From Gammaproteobacteria bacterium (ex Lamellibrachia satsuma) (GTDB taxonomy: Bacteria; Pseudomonadota; Gammaproteobacteria; Chromatiales; Chromatiaceae): a stretch of 64,000 nt of DNA. Every line of letters starts with the position of its first letter. Position 1 is the stretch's first letter. Of the stretch, positions 1-8,916 are shown in pieces. A program made the position numbers and the translations under genes. The notes below the pieces were generated by a model. It was given only the letters and a program-made list of their open reading frames with translations. It searched no databases and was not told the origin of the DNA. The DNA lies in the NCBI GenBank assembly GCA_019623805.1, contig CP053680.1, forward strand, positions 3,450,001-3,514,000, in the 5' to 3' direction.

Positions 1-20
1 ACTACCTAAAAAAATTTAAG

Positions 21-887
21 GTGGCCCCTTCAAATAGCCTGACATCGAGTTCAGAGTCAGGCGGGAAGCAGGTCCTATACAGCGCTGCGCCTAGGCAGCA
101 TGCTCGTGGTGAGGATGGTGGATTTGGCGCTGGTGAAGCGCGTGTGGCATCCGATTCTCAAAGAAAACATCGGATTATGCCAGACGAATTCGACCAGTAT
201 ACATATGCAAAGAAATCCCACTGGGACCTCTTTGTGAAGATTGATGAGTCTCTCTTCGGTGCACGAATGGATAAAGATGTTGAGCAGCTAAAGGTCTATC
301 AGGACTTATTTGTGCTGAAATTCATTAAAGATAATATCCCACCGGGCTCTAGGATCCTTGATGTTGGTGGCGGGAAATCACGGATATTGAGCTATCTGGC
401 CAACACTTATGAATGTTGGAATATAGATAAGCTTGAAGGCGTAGGTAACGGGCCAAAAGAACTCGGCAAGCAATCGTATCACTTGGTTCAGGATTATATG
501 GGTAACTTCAACCCAGAACTTCCGAACGAATACTTCGATTTGGTATTTTCTATTTCTGCTCTTGAGCATGTGCCGCAGCACGATCCAGCACTGTTCGATA
601 ATATTATCAAGGATATTCAGCGTGTCCTAAAAGTTGGGGGGTACAGTCTTCATTTATTTGATATTGTTTTGAAGGAAGGAAGTTTCTGGTCAAACAAGTT
701 TACTGATCACATCTTCAGAAGCGTTAATACAAGCAATAAGAATGTTGGATACAGAACCATGAAGGCGGATAGCGATCTCTATGTTATGACCGAGGCTGCA
801 TACGATAAGACATGGCGCCATAGCACCAATAAGAGTTACAAGGAGCATGGCTACCCCAGCAGTTTGAATATTCTTTGGGTGAAATGA
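21..887 (+). CDS. Class I SAM-dependent methyltransferase (start uncertain)
   Basis: This is probably a small-molecule or glycan methyltransferase of the Methyltransf_11/25 type. The SAM-binding motif I (ILDVGGGKS) lies at residues 112-120, and the post-motif segment FDLVFSISALEHV at 172-184 is typical of the fold. The GTG at 21 has no clear ribosome site. The first ~52 residues are Gly/Ser-rich and unlike the family, so ATG 177 (MPDEFDQY) is an alternative start. The frame is also open to the window's left edge, so the gene could begin further upstream. It heads the AT-rich end of the polysaccharide locus, so a role in methylating a surface sugar is inferred from position only. The acceptor is unknown. 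Confidence 0.75.
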   Translation: MAPSNSLTSSSESGGKQVLYSAAPRQHARGEDGGFGAGEARVASDSQRKHRIMPDEFDQYTYAKKSHWDLFVKIDESLFGARMDKDVEQLKVYQDLFVLKFIKDNIPPGSRILDVGGGKSRILSYLANTYECWNIDKLEGVGNGPKELGKQSYHLVQDYMGNFNPELPNEYFDLVFSISALEHVPQHDPALFDNIIKDIQRVLKVGGYSLHLFDIVLKEGSFWSNKFTDHIFRSVNTSNKNVGYRTMKADSDLYVMTEAAYDKTWRHSTNKSYKEHGYPSSLNILWVK

Positions 888-1137
888 GGCTGTATAGAGC
901 AATCATGTCATCACATGATATTGAGGGCGGGATTAGCGTGTACCACATTAGCTGATAGTGTACTTTTGAACGATATACTCTTTTTCTTCTGTTAAGTCAC
1001 AATTGGTGATTTAACGTCAAGATTTACGTTGGAAAAGAATATGGCTGAATTGGGTCTCACTGTTATTTTTCTTCGCCGCTGGTGAGAAAAATTCGATGGC
1101 TAAAATGAACGGCGGACAAATATGACCGGCATTATCC

Positions 1138-1146
1138 TGTTATAAT
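1138..1146 (+). promoter_or_regulatory. Extended -10 promoter for the sulfoquinovose synthase gene
   Basis: TG-T-TATAAT at 1138-1146 is a perfect extended -10 box, 53 bp before the ATG at 1199. No good -35 hexamer is seen 17 bp upstream, which is acceptable for extended -10 promoters. Nothing else was found in the 311-bp gap 888-1198. Confidence 0.45.
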
Positions 1147-1198
1147 GCTAGAGTATCCATGGAACTATAAAATTGACAAATAAATCAGGTGTAGAGCA

Positions 1199-2470
1199 AT
1201 GAAAATAGCTGTGTTAGGTGGTGATGGTTTTTGTGGATGGCCGACAGTTTTGCACTTGTCAAGAATAGGCCATGACGTACTAATTGTGGATAATTTGTCG
1301 CGGCGTAAAATCGATCTTGAGCTTGAGGTGGAGTCATTGACGCCTATTACCCATATGTCGACACGCATTGAAGCATGGAAACAGCTTACAGGAAAAGAAA
1401 TACAATTTTACAATATTGACGTGTCTCGTGAGTATCAGCGCCTTCTAGATCTTATCTGTTTCGAGCAAGTAGATGCAATAATACATTTTGCTGAGCAACG
1501 TGCAGCCCCGTATTCAATGAAGGGCTCAAAAGGAAAGCGATACACTGTTGATAATAATTTGAATGCAACAAATAATATTTTGTGTGCAATTGTCGATTCT
1601 GGAAGAGATGTTCATTTGGTTCATTTGGGTACCATGGGTGTGTATGGATATGGTACGGCGGGTATGAAAATTCCCGAAGGGTATTTGAATATCCAAGTCT
1701 CAAGTGATGAAGGCGAGGTAATTAACCAAGAAATCTTGTACCCAGCGAATCCGGGAAGTATCTATCACATGACAAAGACTCAGGATGCACTTTGCTTTGC
1801 TTTTTATAATAGAAATGATGGTTTACGCATTACGGATCTGCATCAAGGTATTGTTTGGGGAACACATACAGATGAAACGCTAATGGATGAGCGTTTGATT
1901 AATCGTTTTGATTACGATGGGGATTATGGCACGGTACTTAATCGCTTTCTGATGCAGGCGGCGATTAGTCATCCTTTAACAGTGCATGGTACTGGCGGAC
2001 AGACCAGGGCATTCATTCATATCCGCGATACAGTTAAATGTGTTGAAATTGCGCTATCAAATCCACCTAAGAAAGGTGAAAAAGTGATGATTTTCAATCA
2101 GATGACAGAAACTCATCGGGTTCGTGAATTGGCAGAGCTCGTCGCACGCCTTACTGGCGCAAGAATAGCCAACCTACCCAATCCACGCAAAGAGGATGAT
2201 GAGAACGAGTTACATGTTGAAAATAAGTGTTTTCTAGAGCTTGGCTTGAAACCTACTACCTTGGAGGATGGTTTGCTGCTTGAAGTAAAGGAGATTGCGG
2301 AGAAATATGCTAATCGGTGTGATCGTTCCAAGATCTTGTGTAAATCATACTGGACTGATGCTGAACAGAAAAATAGTAAGAACGAAAAAGACTACGTGAT
2401 AATTGATAAGTTAGACAATAAAGAAAGTGGTCATGGCGATAATTACAAAGTTGTTACTGGGGATTCTTGA
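1199..2470 (+). CDS. sqdB: UDP-sulfoquinovose synthase (SQD1/SqdB-like)
   Basis: It is predicted to make UDP-sulfoquinovose from UDP-glucose and sulfite, and is an extended short-chain dehydrogenase. The NAD loop GGDGFCG is at residues 7-13. Residues 98-107 (AEQRAAPYSM) match a block I recall as conserved in SQD1. T145 in LGTMGVYG and the Y189-x3-K193 pair fit the catalytic triad. Other SQD1-like blocks are VDNLSRRK, TDLHQGIVWG, LNRF and GGQTRAFIHIRDTV. At 423 residues it is slightly longer than cyanobacterial or plant cores, with a charged C-terminal tail. No sulfolipid synthase (sqdX) is nearby. Sulfotransferase and glycosyltransferase genes flank it instead, so the product probably feeds a surface glycan rather than sulfolipid (inference). 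Confidence 0.87.
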   Translation: MKIAVLGGDGFCGWPTVLHLSRIGHDVLIVDNLSRRKIDLELEVESLTPITHMSTRIEAWKQLTGKEIQFYNIDVSREYQRLLDLICFEQVDAIIHFAEQRAAPYSMKGSKGKRYTVDNNLNATNNILCAIVDSGRDVHLVHLGTMGVYGYGTAGMKIPEGYLNIQVSSDEGEVINQEILYPANPGSIYHMTKTQDALCFAFYNRNDGLRITDLHQGIVWGTHTDETLMDERLINRFDYDGDYGTVLNRFLMQAAISHPLTVHGTGGQTRAFIHIRDTVKCVEIALSNPPKKGEKVMIFNQMTETHRVRELAELVARLTGARIANLPNPRKEDDENELHVENKCFLELGLKPTTLEDGLLLEVKEIAEKYANRCDRSKILCKSYWTDAEQKNSKNEKDYVIIDKLDNKESGHGDNYKVVTGDS

Positions 2471-2650
2471 TGTTACGGATTTCTGCTACGTATAAACATA
2501 GTTAAGTTTAAAGTTAATACTCTAACAGAGTGGGTTGTTCATGGATCTAGTTTGTACTGTAAAACGAGTATAGCCATATATCATAAGTCAATAAACATAT
2601 ATTAAGATGATTATTGGATTAGAAAATTAAGAAGTCTAGAGAGTTGACAC

Positions 2651-3835
2651 ATGAGCGCATTTTTTTGGTCTATTTGTAGTAGGGCTTTTTTTGCCAACAG
2701 GCAGGGAAATCAGGCTGCGGCGAGAGAGCTATGCAATGATGCTGAATCCGTATTAGCTCAGGGTCTTCCAAAAGGGAAGAGTGTTGATAATCGTAAAATT
2801 TACTTAGAAAGACTTCGAATACATGTGAATGGGGTGAAGTCAAATCAAAATGACGCTACGGCCTTGACAGCACCATCTCTGATGGGTGCTGCACACGATA
2901 AAAATGTTAATCAAAAGCTCAAATACGAAATTCAGAAGCTTGAGCTGGAAAGGAATGAGCTTAAGAATCGTATTCTTTCTATGCCCTCCATAGATCCATT
3001 ATGCGTTGCTGATCCAACATTCACCTTCCCTAAGCGGGAAAAGCAGGAGTTTGGGATCATTATTTTCGGCCACACTAGATTGGATGCATTGGGTGCAATA
3101 TTGGAAAGCTTAAGTCGACAAGATGCACTTAAATACACTGAAGTCTGGCTGGATGGAGCTCAGGGTAATGGTAGGTTGATGAATAAAATTGAGTCAACAA
3201 TTGCACTGGTAAAAAAGTACCCAGTTAAGCGCCTCCATACACAATCAGGGAATTTTGGATTCAGAAAAATGTTGATTTTAGGCTTAGTTGAGATGTGCTA
3301 TAAATATAGGGATATCTTGATACTTGAGGACGATTGCTTTCCAACACGCAATGCTATTGCTGAGTTCAGAGAAGAACTCGACCTGATTAGAGACAATGAT
3401 GAAATCTTTTCTGTTTATGGTCATCATTTTATTATGGAAAGTGAAAAGGAAACCTGCGCCAGATTTCAAGGCTGGGGTTGGGCTACTACGAGCGAGAAGC
3501 TTATGCCTATGCTTAGACAGTTAATTGACTGTTATTCTATGACGGAAGAGAGATATCTTGAATTTGTAAATCTTGTTTTTACAAAGGATATTAGGGACAA
3601 AATTGAGGTTACGCCACCGAGACAGCCTTCATATACTTTGGAAAAGTTTTTTGCTTGGGATGAAACTCTTTGTCTTCTTGCTGCCTTAAATGATCAAGTC
3701 CATCGACCGACAAAAAAAAGGACTATATATAATTGTGGTATGGGTGATGGGTCGACACATTTTCCAGATGAAGAAAAATGGCGCAAGCCACCTTTCAATT
3801 TGATAACACCTGAAGAAGTGTGGCAACATTTTTAG
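2651..3835 (+). CDS. GT-A fold glycosyltransferase with N-terminal coiled coil
   Basis: Residues ~134-330 look like a GT-A nucleotide-sugar transferase related to the GNT-I/GT2 group. FGIIIFGHTRLDAL begins the fold, the DxD-type metal motif is EDD at 226-228 (LILEDDCF), and GWGWATT at 274-280 resembles the acceptor-side motif in this group. Residues 1-110 carry no recognised domain, but 86-110 has a heptad-like charged stretch consistent with a coiled coil. No signal peptide is seen, so the protein is cytosolic. The ATG at 2651 follows a GAGAG stretch. It lies between the sulfoquinovose synthase gene and another glycosyltransferase gene, so capsule or O-glycan assembly is likely. Donor and acceptor cannot be read. 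Confidence 0.72.
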   Translation: MSAFFWSICSRAFFANRQGNQAAARELCNDAESVLAQGLPKGKSVDNRKIYLERLRIHVNGVKSNQNDATALTAPSLMGAAHDKNVNQKLKYEIQKLELERNELKNRILSMPSIDPLCVADPTFTFPKREKQEFGIIIFGHTRLDALGAILESLSRQDALKYTEVWLDGAQGNGRLMNKIESTIALVKKYPVKRLHTQSGNFGFRKMLILGLVEMCYKYRDILILEDDCFPTRNAIAEFREELDLIRDNDEIFSVYGHHFIMESEKETCARFQGWGWATTSEKLMPMLRQLIDCYSMTEERYLEFVNLVFTKDIRDKIEVTPPRQPSYTLEKFFAWDETLCLLAALNDQVHRPTKKRTIYNCGMGDGSTHFPDEEKWRKPPFNLITPEEVWQHF

Positions 3836-3952
3836 TTATATTAACCGGGCAATACAAGTAGGTTGCATACTTTTCAAAAAACAGTAAATATTTGGTTTTC
3901 TTACTATCAATGCACGCTATTCGTTTGCCGGTTTAATAAGGTACCTCGCGTA

Positions 3953-5221
3953 ATGACAACACCCAAACCTCGTCTGATAGTTGCGGATCCTTCGCTGGCC
4001 GACGCTCGTGGGCATCACTTTGCATTATCACTACAGATTACACGTGGTGCTCAATTACAGGGTATCGAGACCATTTGGTTTACACACAAAGATTTCATTG
4101 CACCGGATTGGCTTGATGATGTGAGTGTTAATCCCGTTTTTTCTATAACGATGTATGATAGCTACCATCCTGAAAAAAAGAATAAGTTGCAAGGTGATCT
4201 TGATCAAAAGTTACTTGGTGAACTATTTGAAGGGATTTTGCGTTCAAGACTAAGCGATAATGATCATATTTATTTCCATACTGGTTTTGGTGACCTTTAT
4301 CGTGCTATGCCAACTTACCTTTCCTTAATGAAGTGTGGTGAGTTTCCCTACTTACACATTTGTACTCCGTATGAACCAGAAGCGATGCCAGGGACAGATC
4401 AAGGGAATACACTTCCTGCTGTTTTCGGCAATATGAGAAATATGAGTGAAATAGATAAGAAGCTATTTTTCTGGGCTGAAACTCCACAACTAGCATTACA
4501 TTATACCTTGTCATATAGGTTCAACGTACGTGCTTTATCTTTGCCGCCACCTATTGGTATTAATAATAATAAATTGCAGCATGATTCAGGTACGCTTACT
4601 GCTCTTTATCTTGGCGCGGCGCGAGAAGAGAAAGGTTTTCTGCGTTTATCAGAAATCGTTGATCGCCTATATGAGCATTATGGTTGTACTGGTAAAATTT
4701 GTTTTGTTATTCAATGCAGTCCTCAGATTATTGGCTACCTACCTAGTATTAAATTGGCTATCGAAAAGCTATCCGGTTACCCGGAATCTTATGTTAAGTT
4801 GATTGATTCAGTAATGAGTGAAGATGAGTACCACTCCCAGCTTTTGGCTTCAGATGTCGTATTGCTTATGTATGACAAAGAGAACTATAGAATTAGAGGG
4901 TCTGGCATCGCCGTTGAAGCGATAAGCTCTGATAAGTGTATTCTAACCACAAAAGGCACGTTTTGTGCCGGTCTGATTAGCCATGGTGGTGGAGAAGCTG
5001 TTGAAGGAAATGATGAGGCGGTCGCTATGCTTTTGAAAATGGCCGAAAATAAGCATGAATATATGCAACGTGCCAAAATACAAGGGGAAGAATATCGTAA
5101 GGTTAATAGTGTTACGAATTATGTTTCAAGGATAATAAATCAGCCTAAAAGAGGCTATTCGCCTGCATTCTTTCCAAGTACGGTAATTGGTCATGTTTCA
5201 CCATCTTTACTGAGTTTATAG
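3953..5221 (+). CDS. GT-B fold glycosyltransferase (GT4-like)
   Basis: This is a predicted cytosolic retaining glycosyltransferase. The N-terminal half begins RLIVADPSLADARGHHF, a GT-B N-domain start. The C-terminal half has ALYLGAAREEKGF (start of the donor-binding domain) and SGIAVEAISSDKCIL near the end, the region where GT4 enzymes bind the nucleotide-sugar. The frame is open back to a TTG at 3863, but ATG 3953 (MTTPKPRLIV) is preferred because the extra 30 residues do not fit the fold. The 33-bp gap to the next gene suggests co-transcription with the sulfotransferase. The sugar is unknown. Confidence 0.72.
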   Translation: MTTPKPRLIVADPSLADARGHHFALSLQITRGAQLQGIETIWFTHKDFIAPDWLDDVSVNPVFSITMYDSYHPEKKNKLQGDLDQKLLGELFEGILRSRLSDNDHIYFHTGFGDLYRAMPTYLSLMKCGEFPYLHICTPYEPEAMPGTDQGNTLPAVFGNMRNMSEIDKKLFFWAETPQLALHYTLSYRFNVRALSLPPPIGINNNKLQHDSGTLTALYLGAAREEKGFLRLSEIVDRLYEHYGCTGKICFVIQCSPQIIGYLPSIKLAIEKLSGYPESYVKLIDSVMSEDEYHSQLLASDVVLLMYDKENYRIRGSGIAVEAISSDKCILTTKGTFCAGLISHGGGEAVEGNDEAVAMLLKMAENKHEYMQRAKIQGEEYRKVNSVTNYVSRIINQPKRGYSPAFFPSTVIGHVSPSLLSL

Positions 5222-5253
5222 TAACATGCTGGATAATTATTAAGGAGTATTAG

Positions 5254-5967
5254 GTGTTCTTTCTAAGTAACTCGATGCCAAAATCAGCTAGTACATTATT
5301 AAGCTATATGCAGGTTCGTGCTATTCAATACAAATACGGTGATAACGGTCAAGTGGCGTTAATAAATGCAACAAGTAAAGGAGTTATAGATGGAGTTAAC
5401 AGCTACGTTAATAATTGTTCCAGTTATCAAGTATTATGTGATCTGCATGATCTATCGCAAGAACATGGGCCATTTGTCGTTAAAACCCATATTGGGATTA
5501 ATGATCATTTAAAAAGATTTGTATTAGAGGGGAAAGTTAAATGTTCTTACATATATAGAAGACCACATGATGTTGTTTTATCTGGTATGGATAATTATAA
5601 GAAGAATCCAGTTGAGTTTCCTCGTTTTAGTAGTCTTTCAGGCTCAGTCGAAAAAGTGGTCGAATATTGTGAAGAAGCGTTAGGGTGGGTTAATAGTAAC
5701 GCTACAAAAGTTGTTAGGTATGAGGACTTTATTGCTAACCCAGGAAAAGTACTGGATGAGGTTATGCAATATTTTGGGATATATCTTGAGCAGAAAGAAC
5801 TTGAAGATATTTTGATTGCGTCTAGGGAAATGCAGTCATCATCTGCTTCTTGGAATTTGAGGTTTAACAAAGGTATCTCAGATCGCTATTTATCAGAAAT
5901 GTCAGATGAGGAGATTATCTATTGCGACTCAGTATTTAATCGATATCTTACCTATCTGGGCTATTAA
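5254..5967 (+). CDS. PAPS-dependent sulfotransferase
   Basis: It is predicted to transfer sulfate from PAPS to a glycan or other acceptor. The 5'-phosphosulfate loop PKSASTLL is at residues 9-16. The 3'-phosphate motif, YIYRRPHDVVLSGMDNY at ~99-115, has the expected Arg and Ser. A C-terminal YEDF segment and ISDRY are also typical of sulfotransferases. The GTG start at 5254 is supported by AAGGAG at 5242-5247. At 237 residues it is short but complete for a bacterial Sulfotransfer family member. PAPS could come from the APS kinase encoded at 23483-24121. It ends 91 bp before the IS element. Confidence 0.82.
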   Translation: MFFLSNSMPKSASTLLSYMQVRAIQYKYGDNGQVALINATSKGVIDGVNSYVNNCSSYQVLCDLHDLSQEHGPFVVKTHIGINDHLKRFVLEGKVKCSYIYRRPHDVVLSGMDNYKKNPVEFPRFSSLSGSVEKVVEYCEEALGWVNSNATKVVRYEDFIANPGKVLDEVMQYFGIYLEQKELEDILIASREMQSSSASWNLRFNKGISDRYLSEMSDEEIIYCDSVFNRYLTYLGY

Positions 5968-6138
5968 TTTGGATAAATGCATCATATCAATCACTATAAA
6001 GCAAAAGGTGGTACGTACGGTTGTGTGAATCGTTGTCGCGACTGGGTACAGAAAGAGGTGGACCCCAGTAGTTGGACAGGGATGAGGAAAGTTTAAGTGT
6101 CTTCTGCAAGACTATTGTTCGAGAGACAGGAGCAGAAG

Positions 6139-6444
6139 ATGAGAAGAAAACGTAGAAACCATTCGTCCAGCTTCAAGGCCAAGGTGGCCGTAGCAGCTTT
6201 GAAGGGTGATAAAACCCTGACGGAATTAGCAGAACAGTTTGATGTTCATCCCAATCAGATCACCGAGTGGAAGCGCCAATTGGTAGGCAATGCCGATCAG
6301 GTTTTTGGTCGGTCTGAGAAGCAGGCAGAAGAGAATGAACACAAGGTCAAAGAACTGCATGCCAAGATAGGCCAACTGACGATGGAGCGGGATTTTTTAG
6401 AGCAAGGGCTGGAAAGGATTCACGGTCCAAAAGGAAAGGGATGA
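6139..6444 (+). CDS. IS3-family transposase OrfA
   Basis: This is the DNA-binding subunit of the transposase. It has an N-terminal basic start (MRRKRRNHSSSFKAKV), a helix-turn-helix (LTELAEQFDVHPNQITEWK) and a C-terminal leucine-zipper-like segment ending in KIGQLTMERDFLEQGL. ATG 6139 is chosen over the upstream GTG 6097 because AGGAG lies at 6128-6132 and homologues start with this basic block. The stop overlaps the orfB start as ATGA. orfB lies in the -1 frame, as in other IS3 elements. AAAAGG near 6431 could be a slip site, but coupling through ATGA is equally possible. Confidence 0.88.
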   Translation: MRRKRRNHSSSFKAKVAVAALKGDKTLTELAEQFDVHPNQITEWKRQLVGNADQVFGRSEKQAEENEHKVKELHAKIGQLTMERDFLEQGLERIHGPKGKG

Positions 6445-7265
6445 TCGACCGGCAGAATGCTTTGCCCGTGACCCGTCAATGCCAGTTACTGTCGCTAAAT
6501 CGCTCAACGGTTTACTATCGGCCTAAGGACGTGTCAGAGAAAGACCTAAAGCTAATGCGACGAATTGATGAGATGCACCTGAAGCGTCCTTTCTACGGTA
6601 GCCGTCGGATCCGTGATTGGCTATGGGAAGAGGGTTACGACATCAACCGCAAGCGTGTACAACGGCTGATGCGCCAAATGGGGATAACGGCTCTATATCC
6701 CAAGAAGGGTACCAGCCAGCCGGGCAAGGGGCACAAGATCTATCCTTACCTGCTGAAGGGACTGAAGATCAATCGTCCGGGCCAGGTTTACTGTAGCGAC
6801 ATCACCTATATTCCGATGGCCCGGGGCTTTGTCTATCTGGTGGTGATTATGGACTGGCTTAGTTGCAAAGTACTAAGCTGGCGTCTTTCCAATACGATGG
6901 AGAGTGACTTCTGTGTGGATGCATTGGAGGAGGCTATCCGCCGCTCTGGTGCCCAGGAGATATTTAATACGGATCAAGGCGCCCAGTTTACCAGTGAGGC
7001 ATTTACGGCTGTACTGAAAGCGTCAGGGATAAAAATCAGCATGGACGGCAAAGGTCGCTGGGTAGACAATGTCTTTGTTGAGCGGCTTTGGCGCAGTGTC
7101 AAGTATGAAGAGGTCTACCTGCGGGCCTACGAGTCCGTGAGCGAGGCACGTTCCAAGATTGGGGACTATTTGGATTTCTATAATTCGGAGCGAAAACACC
7201 AGAGTCTTGGAAAAACACCAGATCAGGCGCATTTTGGAGAAATCGTGTTGCCGCAAGCAGCATAA
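6441..7265 (+). CDS. IS3-family transposase OrfB (DDE integrase core)
   Basis: This is the catalytic transposase subunit. It has an N-terminal HTH_21 region with FYGSRRIRDWL, then an rve-type integrase core with an intact DDE triad: D120 (YCSDITYIP), D178 (FNTDQGAQF) and E214 (NVFVERLWRSVKYE). The C-terminal YNSERKHQSLGKTP is typical. At 274 residues it is full length with no internal stop, so the element may be active or recently so. Confidence 0.92.
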   Translation: MIDRQNALPVTRQCQLLSLNRSTVYYRPKDVSEKDLKLMRRIDEMHLKRPFYGSRRIRDWLWEEGYDINRKRVQRLMRQMGITALYPKKGTSQPGKGHKIYPYLLKGLKINRPGQVYCSDITYIPMARGFVYLVVIMDWLSCKVLSWRLSNTMESDFCVDALEEAIRRSGAQEIFNTDQGAQFTSEAFTAVLKASGIKISMDGKGRWVDNVFVERLWRSVKYEEVYLRAYESVSEARSKIGDYLDFYNSERKHQSLGKTPDQAHFGEIVLPQAA

Positions 7266-7313
7266 TCAGAGAGGCAGAATACACTTAAGCGACTGTCCGA
7301 AAATTGGGGTCCA

Positions 7314-7739
7314 TTTCTGAATTAAGGCTGGGAGTGGTCCTAGTAATAGGAGGTCGGTGCTTGATATAGAGAAAAGTGGTCAGGCACTTATTAACGAATT
7401 CTGTTATCAAATAAACCTAAGATTTATTTGTGAAGGCATGATGCTGGTCCTCGGCTACACTGCAGTGTGCACACCACTCATACCTCTGTGTGACTGAAGT
7501 TTGAGGGTAATCGGAAAAGTTATGCAAGACGTGGAGAACTTTGGCTTACTTGCTTTATGTCCGGTTAGATCAAAGAAAAGGAGGAAGAGGATAAGTCAAT
7601 TTTTTAATCGCTTGGAAAAACATATCTGCCCCAATTATAATCACGCTGTATTATTATGCGCGGTTTTTTCATGCGGTAAATTTATTTGTTGGAAATATTC
7701 TATATTGTAGTTTTCATTATATTAAATACGAGCATTCAC
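7314..7739 (+). other. 426-bp gap with no convincing gene
   Basis: A TTG-initiated frame (7501-7710) is rich in Lys, Arg and Cys but has no recognisable domain or ribosome site, so it is not called. A 12-bp palindrome ACACTGCAGTGT lies at 7457-7468, with no assigned function. The gap may hold debris from the IS insertion and the promoter of the next gene. Confidence 0.5.
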
Positions 7740-8780
7740 GTGGCCTCTGAAATCGGTAGTCTTACCAAACAGCGAAATGGTAGTGGTTCTGCATCTTGGG
7801 CGGAAGGCAAATGGCATAAAGACGATTTATGCGCTTATCCGGCTGATATTGATGCATTTAATGATTTATCAAAGTTAATTCGTCATCATGTTATTAATGG
7901 CCATGTGCCTAAATCTCCAGTTCTGACACTGAACGATAATGTAATTACATTAGGGTCTTGCTTCGCATCAGAGCTAAGATATTTTCTTAATGACGTAGGA
8001 TTAGCATCAGATAGTTTTTGGGTTCCGTCAGGATTAAATAATACTTTTGCATTATTAGACTTTGTTTCATGGTGTGTAAGAGGAGAACAAACATCGAGAG
8101 GGTTCCGATATGAGAGGACGCATGAAGGTAAACTAGAAGATTGGCAGCCAGCTTATGAACGTGATCAGTATGTGGACTACTTACGAGATGCTGGTGCAAT
8201 TGTGTTTACAATTGGTCTTGCTGAGGTATGGGAAGATGCAAGATCAGGCAAGGTATTCTGGCGGGGTATACCAGAATCGGTTTTCGATGAAAATCGTCAT
8301 GTGTTTCGAGTCACAACCGTTGAAGAGAATAAACGAAATATTGGCGAAATTATAGATCTAATCCGTGAGGTAAATGCGCATGCCCCAATCATTATAACGC
8401 TGTCACCAGTGCCGCTGAAGGCTACCTTTCGTAATTCATCTTGTGTTACCTCAGATTGCATTTCAAAGTCTATTCTAAGAGTGGCTATAGATACACTAAT
8501 GAGTGAGGAGAGACCGGATGTATATTATTGGCCCTCCTTCGAGGTGGTGAAATGGGTAGGCTGCCACATGCCATACTCTGTGTATGGTACAGATGATGAT
8601 GTTGTGCGGCATGTTTCACGCTACGTGATTTTGAATATCTTGTTCGAGTTCATCCGTAGCTATTATGGTGAGGAGACCATGTCACAGGTACAAGATGCAT
8701 ATAAGCCCTCACTTCAGGAAGAAACTGGGAGTGCGGGAGAGCCGCCTAAGTTGTGGCGTGGCAAGATCGTAACAGCCTAG
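7740..8780 (+). CDS. GSCFA-domain protein
   Basis: The signature ITLGSCFASELRYF places this in the GSCFA family (GSCFA at ~72-76 from the GTG start), an SGNH-hydrolase-like fold found near polysaccharide genes. Other family blocks are FTIGLAEVWED (~155), ITLSPVPLKATF (~215) and YWPSFEVV (~265). The frame extends to TTG 7686, but the extra 18 residues are hydrophobic without a clear signal-peptide cleavage site. GTG 7740 (MASEIGSLT) is therefore used, with low certainty. The biochemical activity of GSCFA proteins is not established. A glycan acyl-transfer or hydrolysis role is only suggested by fold and neighbours. Confidence 0.78.
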   Translation: MASEIGSLTKQRNGSGSASWAEGKWHKDDLCAYPADIDAFNDLSKLIRHHVINGHVPKSPVLTLNDNVITLGSCFASELRYFLNDVGLASDSFWVPSGLNNTFALLDFVSWCVRGEQTSRGFRYERTHEGKLEDWQPAYERDQYVDYLRDAGAIVFTIGLAEVWEDARSGKVFWRGIPESVFDENRHVFRVTTVEENKRNIGEIIDLIREVNAHAPIIITLSPVPLKATFRNSSCVTSDCISKSILRVAIDTLMSEERPDVYYWPSFEVVKWVGCHMPYSVYGTDDDVVRHVSRYVILNILFEFIRSYYGEETMSQVQDAYKPSLQEETGSAGEPPKLWRGKIVTA

Positions 8781-8916
8781 TATTTTTTTTGAATTGCTGG
8801 GGAAAAGTATTTGGTTCTTCCTGAGGTGTGGATAGCAGATAATTACTCATTCAATCAGGTGACGGTTCAGGTATTTGTGAGCCTCATAGTAAAATATTTA
8901 TGGAAGTATTGATAAA

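Larger units (their letters stand above)
6059..7313 (+). mobile_element. IS3-family insertion sequence (complete)
   Basis: The ~1,255-bp element is bounded by imperfect inverted repeats. The left end begins TGGACCCCA with GGACAG and TTAAGTGT further in. The right end, read in reverse complement, begins TGGACCCCA with GGACAG and TTAAGTGT. It carries intact orfA and orfB. No matching 3-4 bp target duplication is visible (AGG on the left, TTT on the right), so the copy may be old or recombined. Confidence 0.85.

Noticed and set aside
7501..7710. A 69-residue frame between the IS and the GSCFA gene
   Set aside because: TTG start, no ribosome site, no domain, and composition unlike a stable protein.
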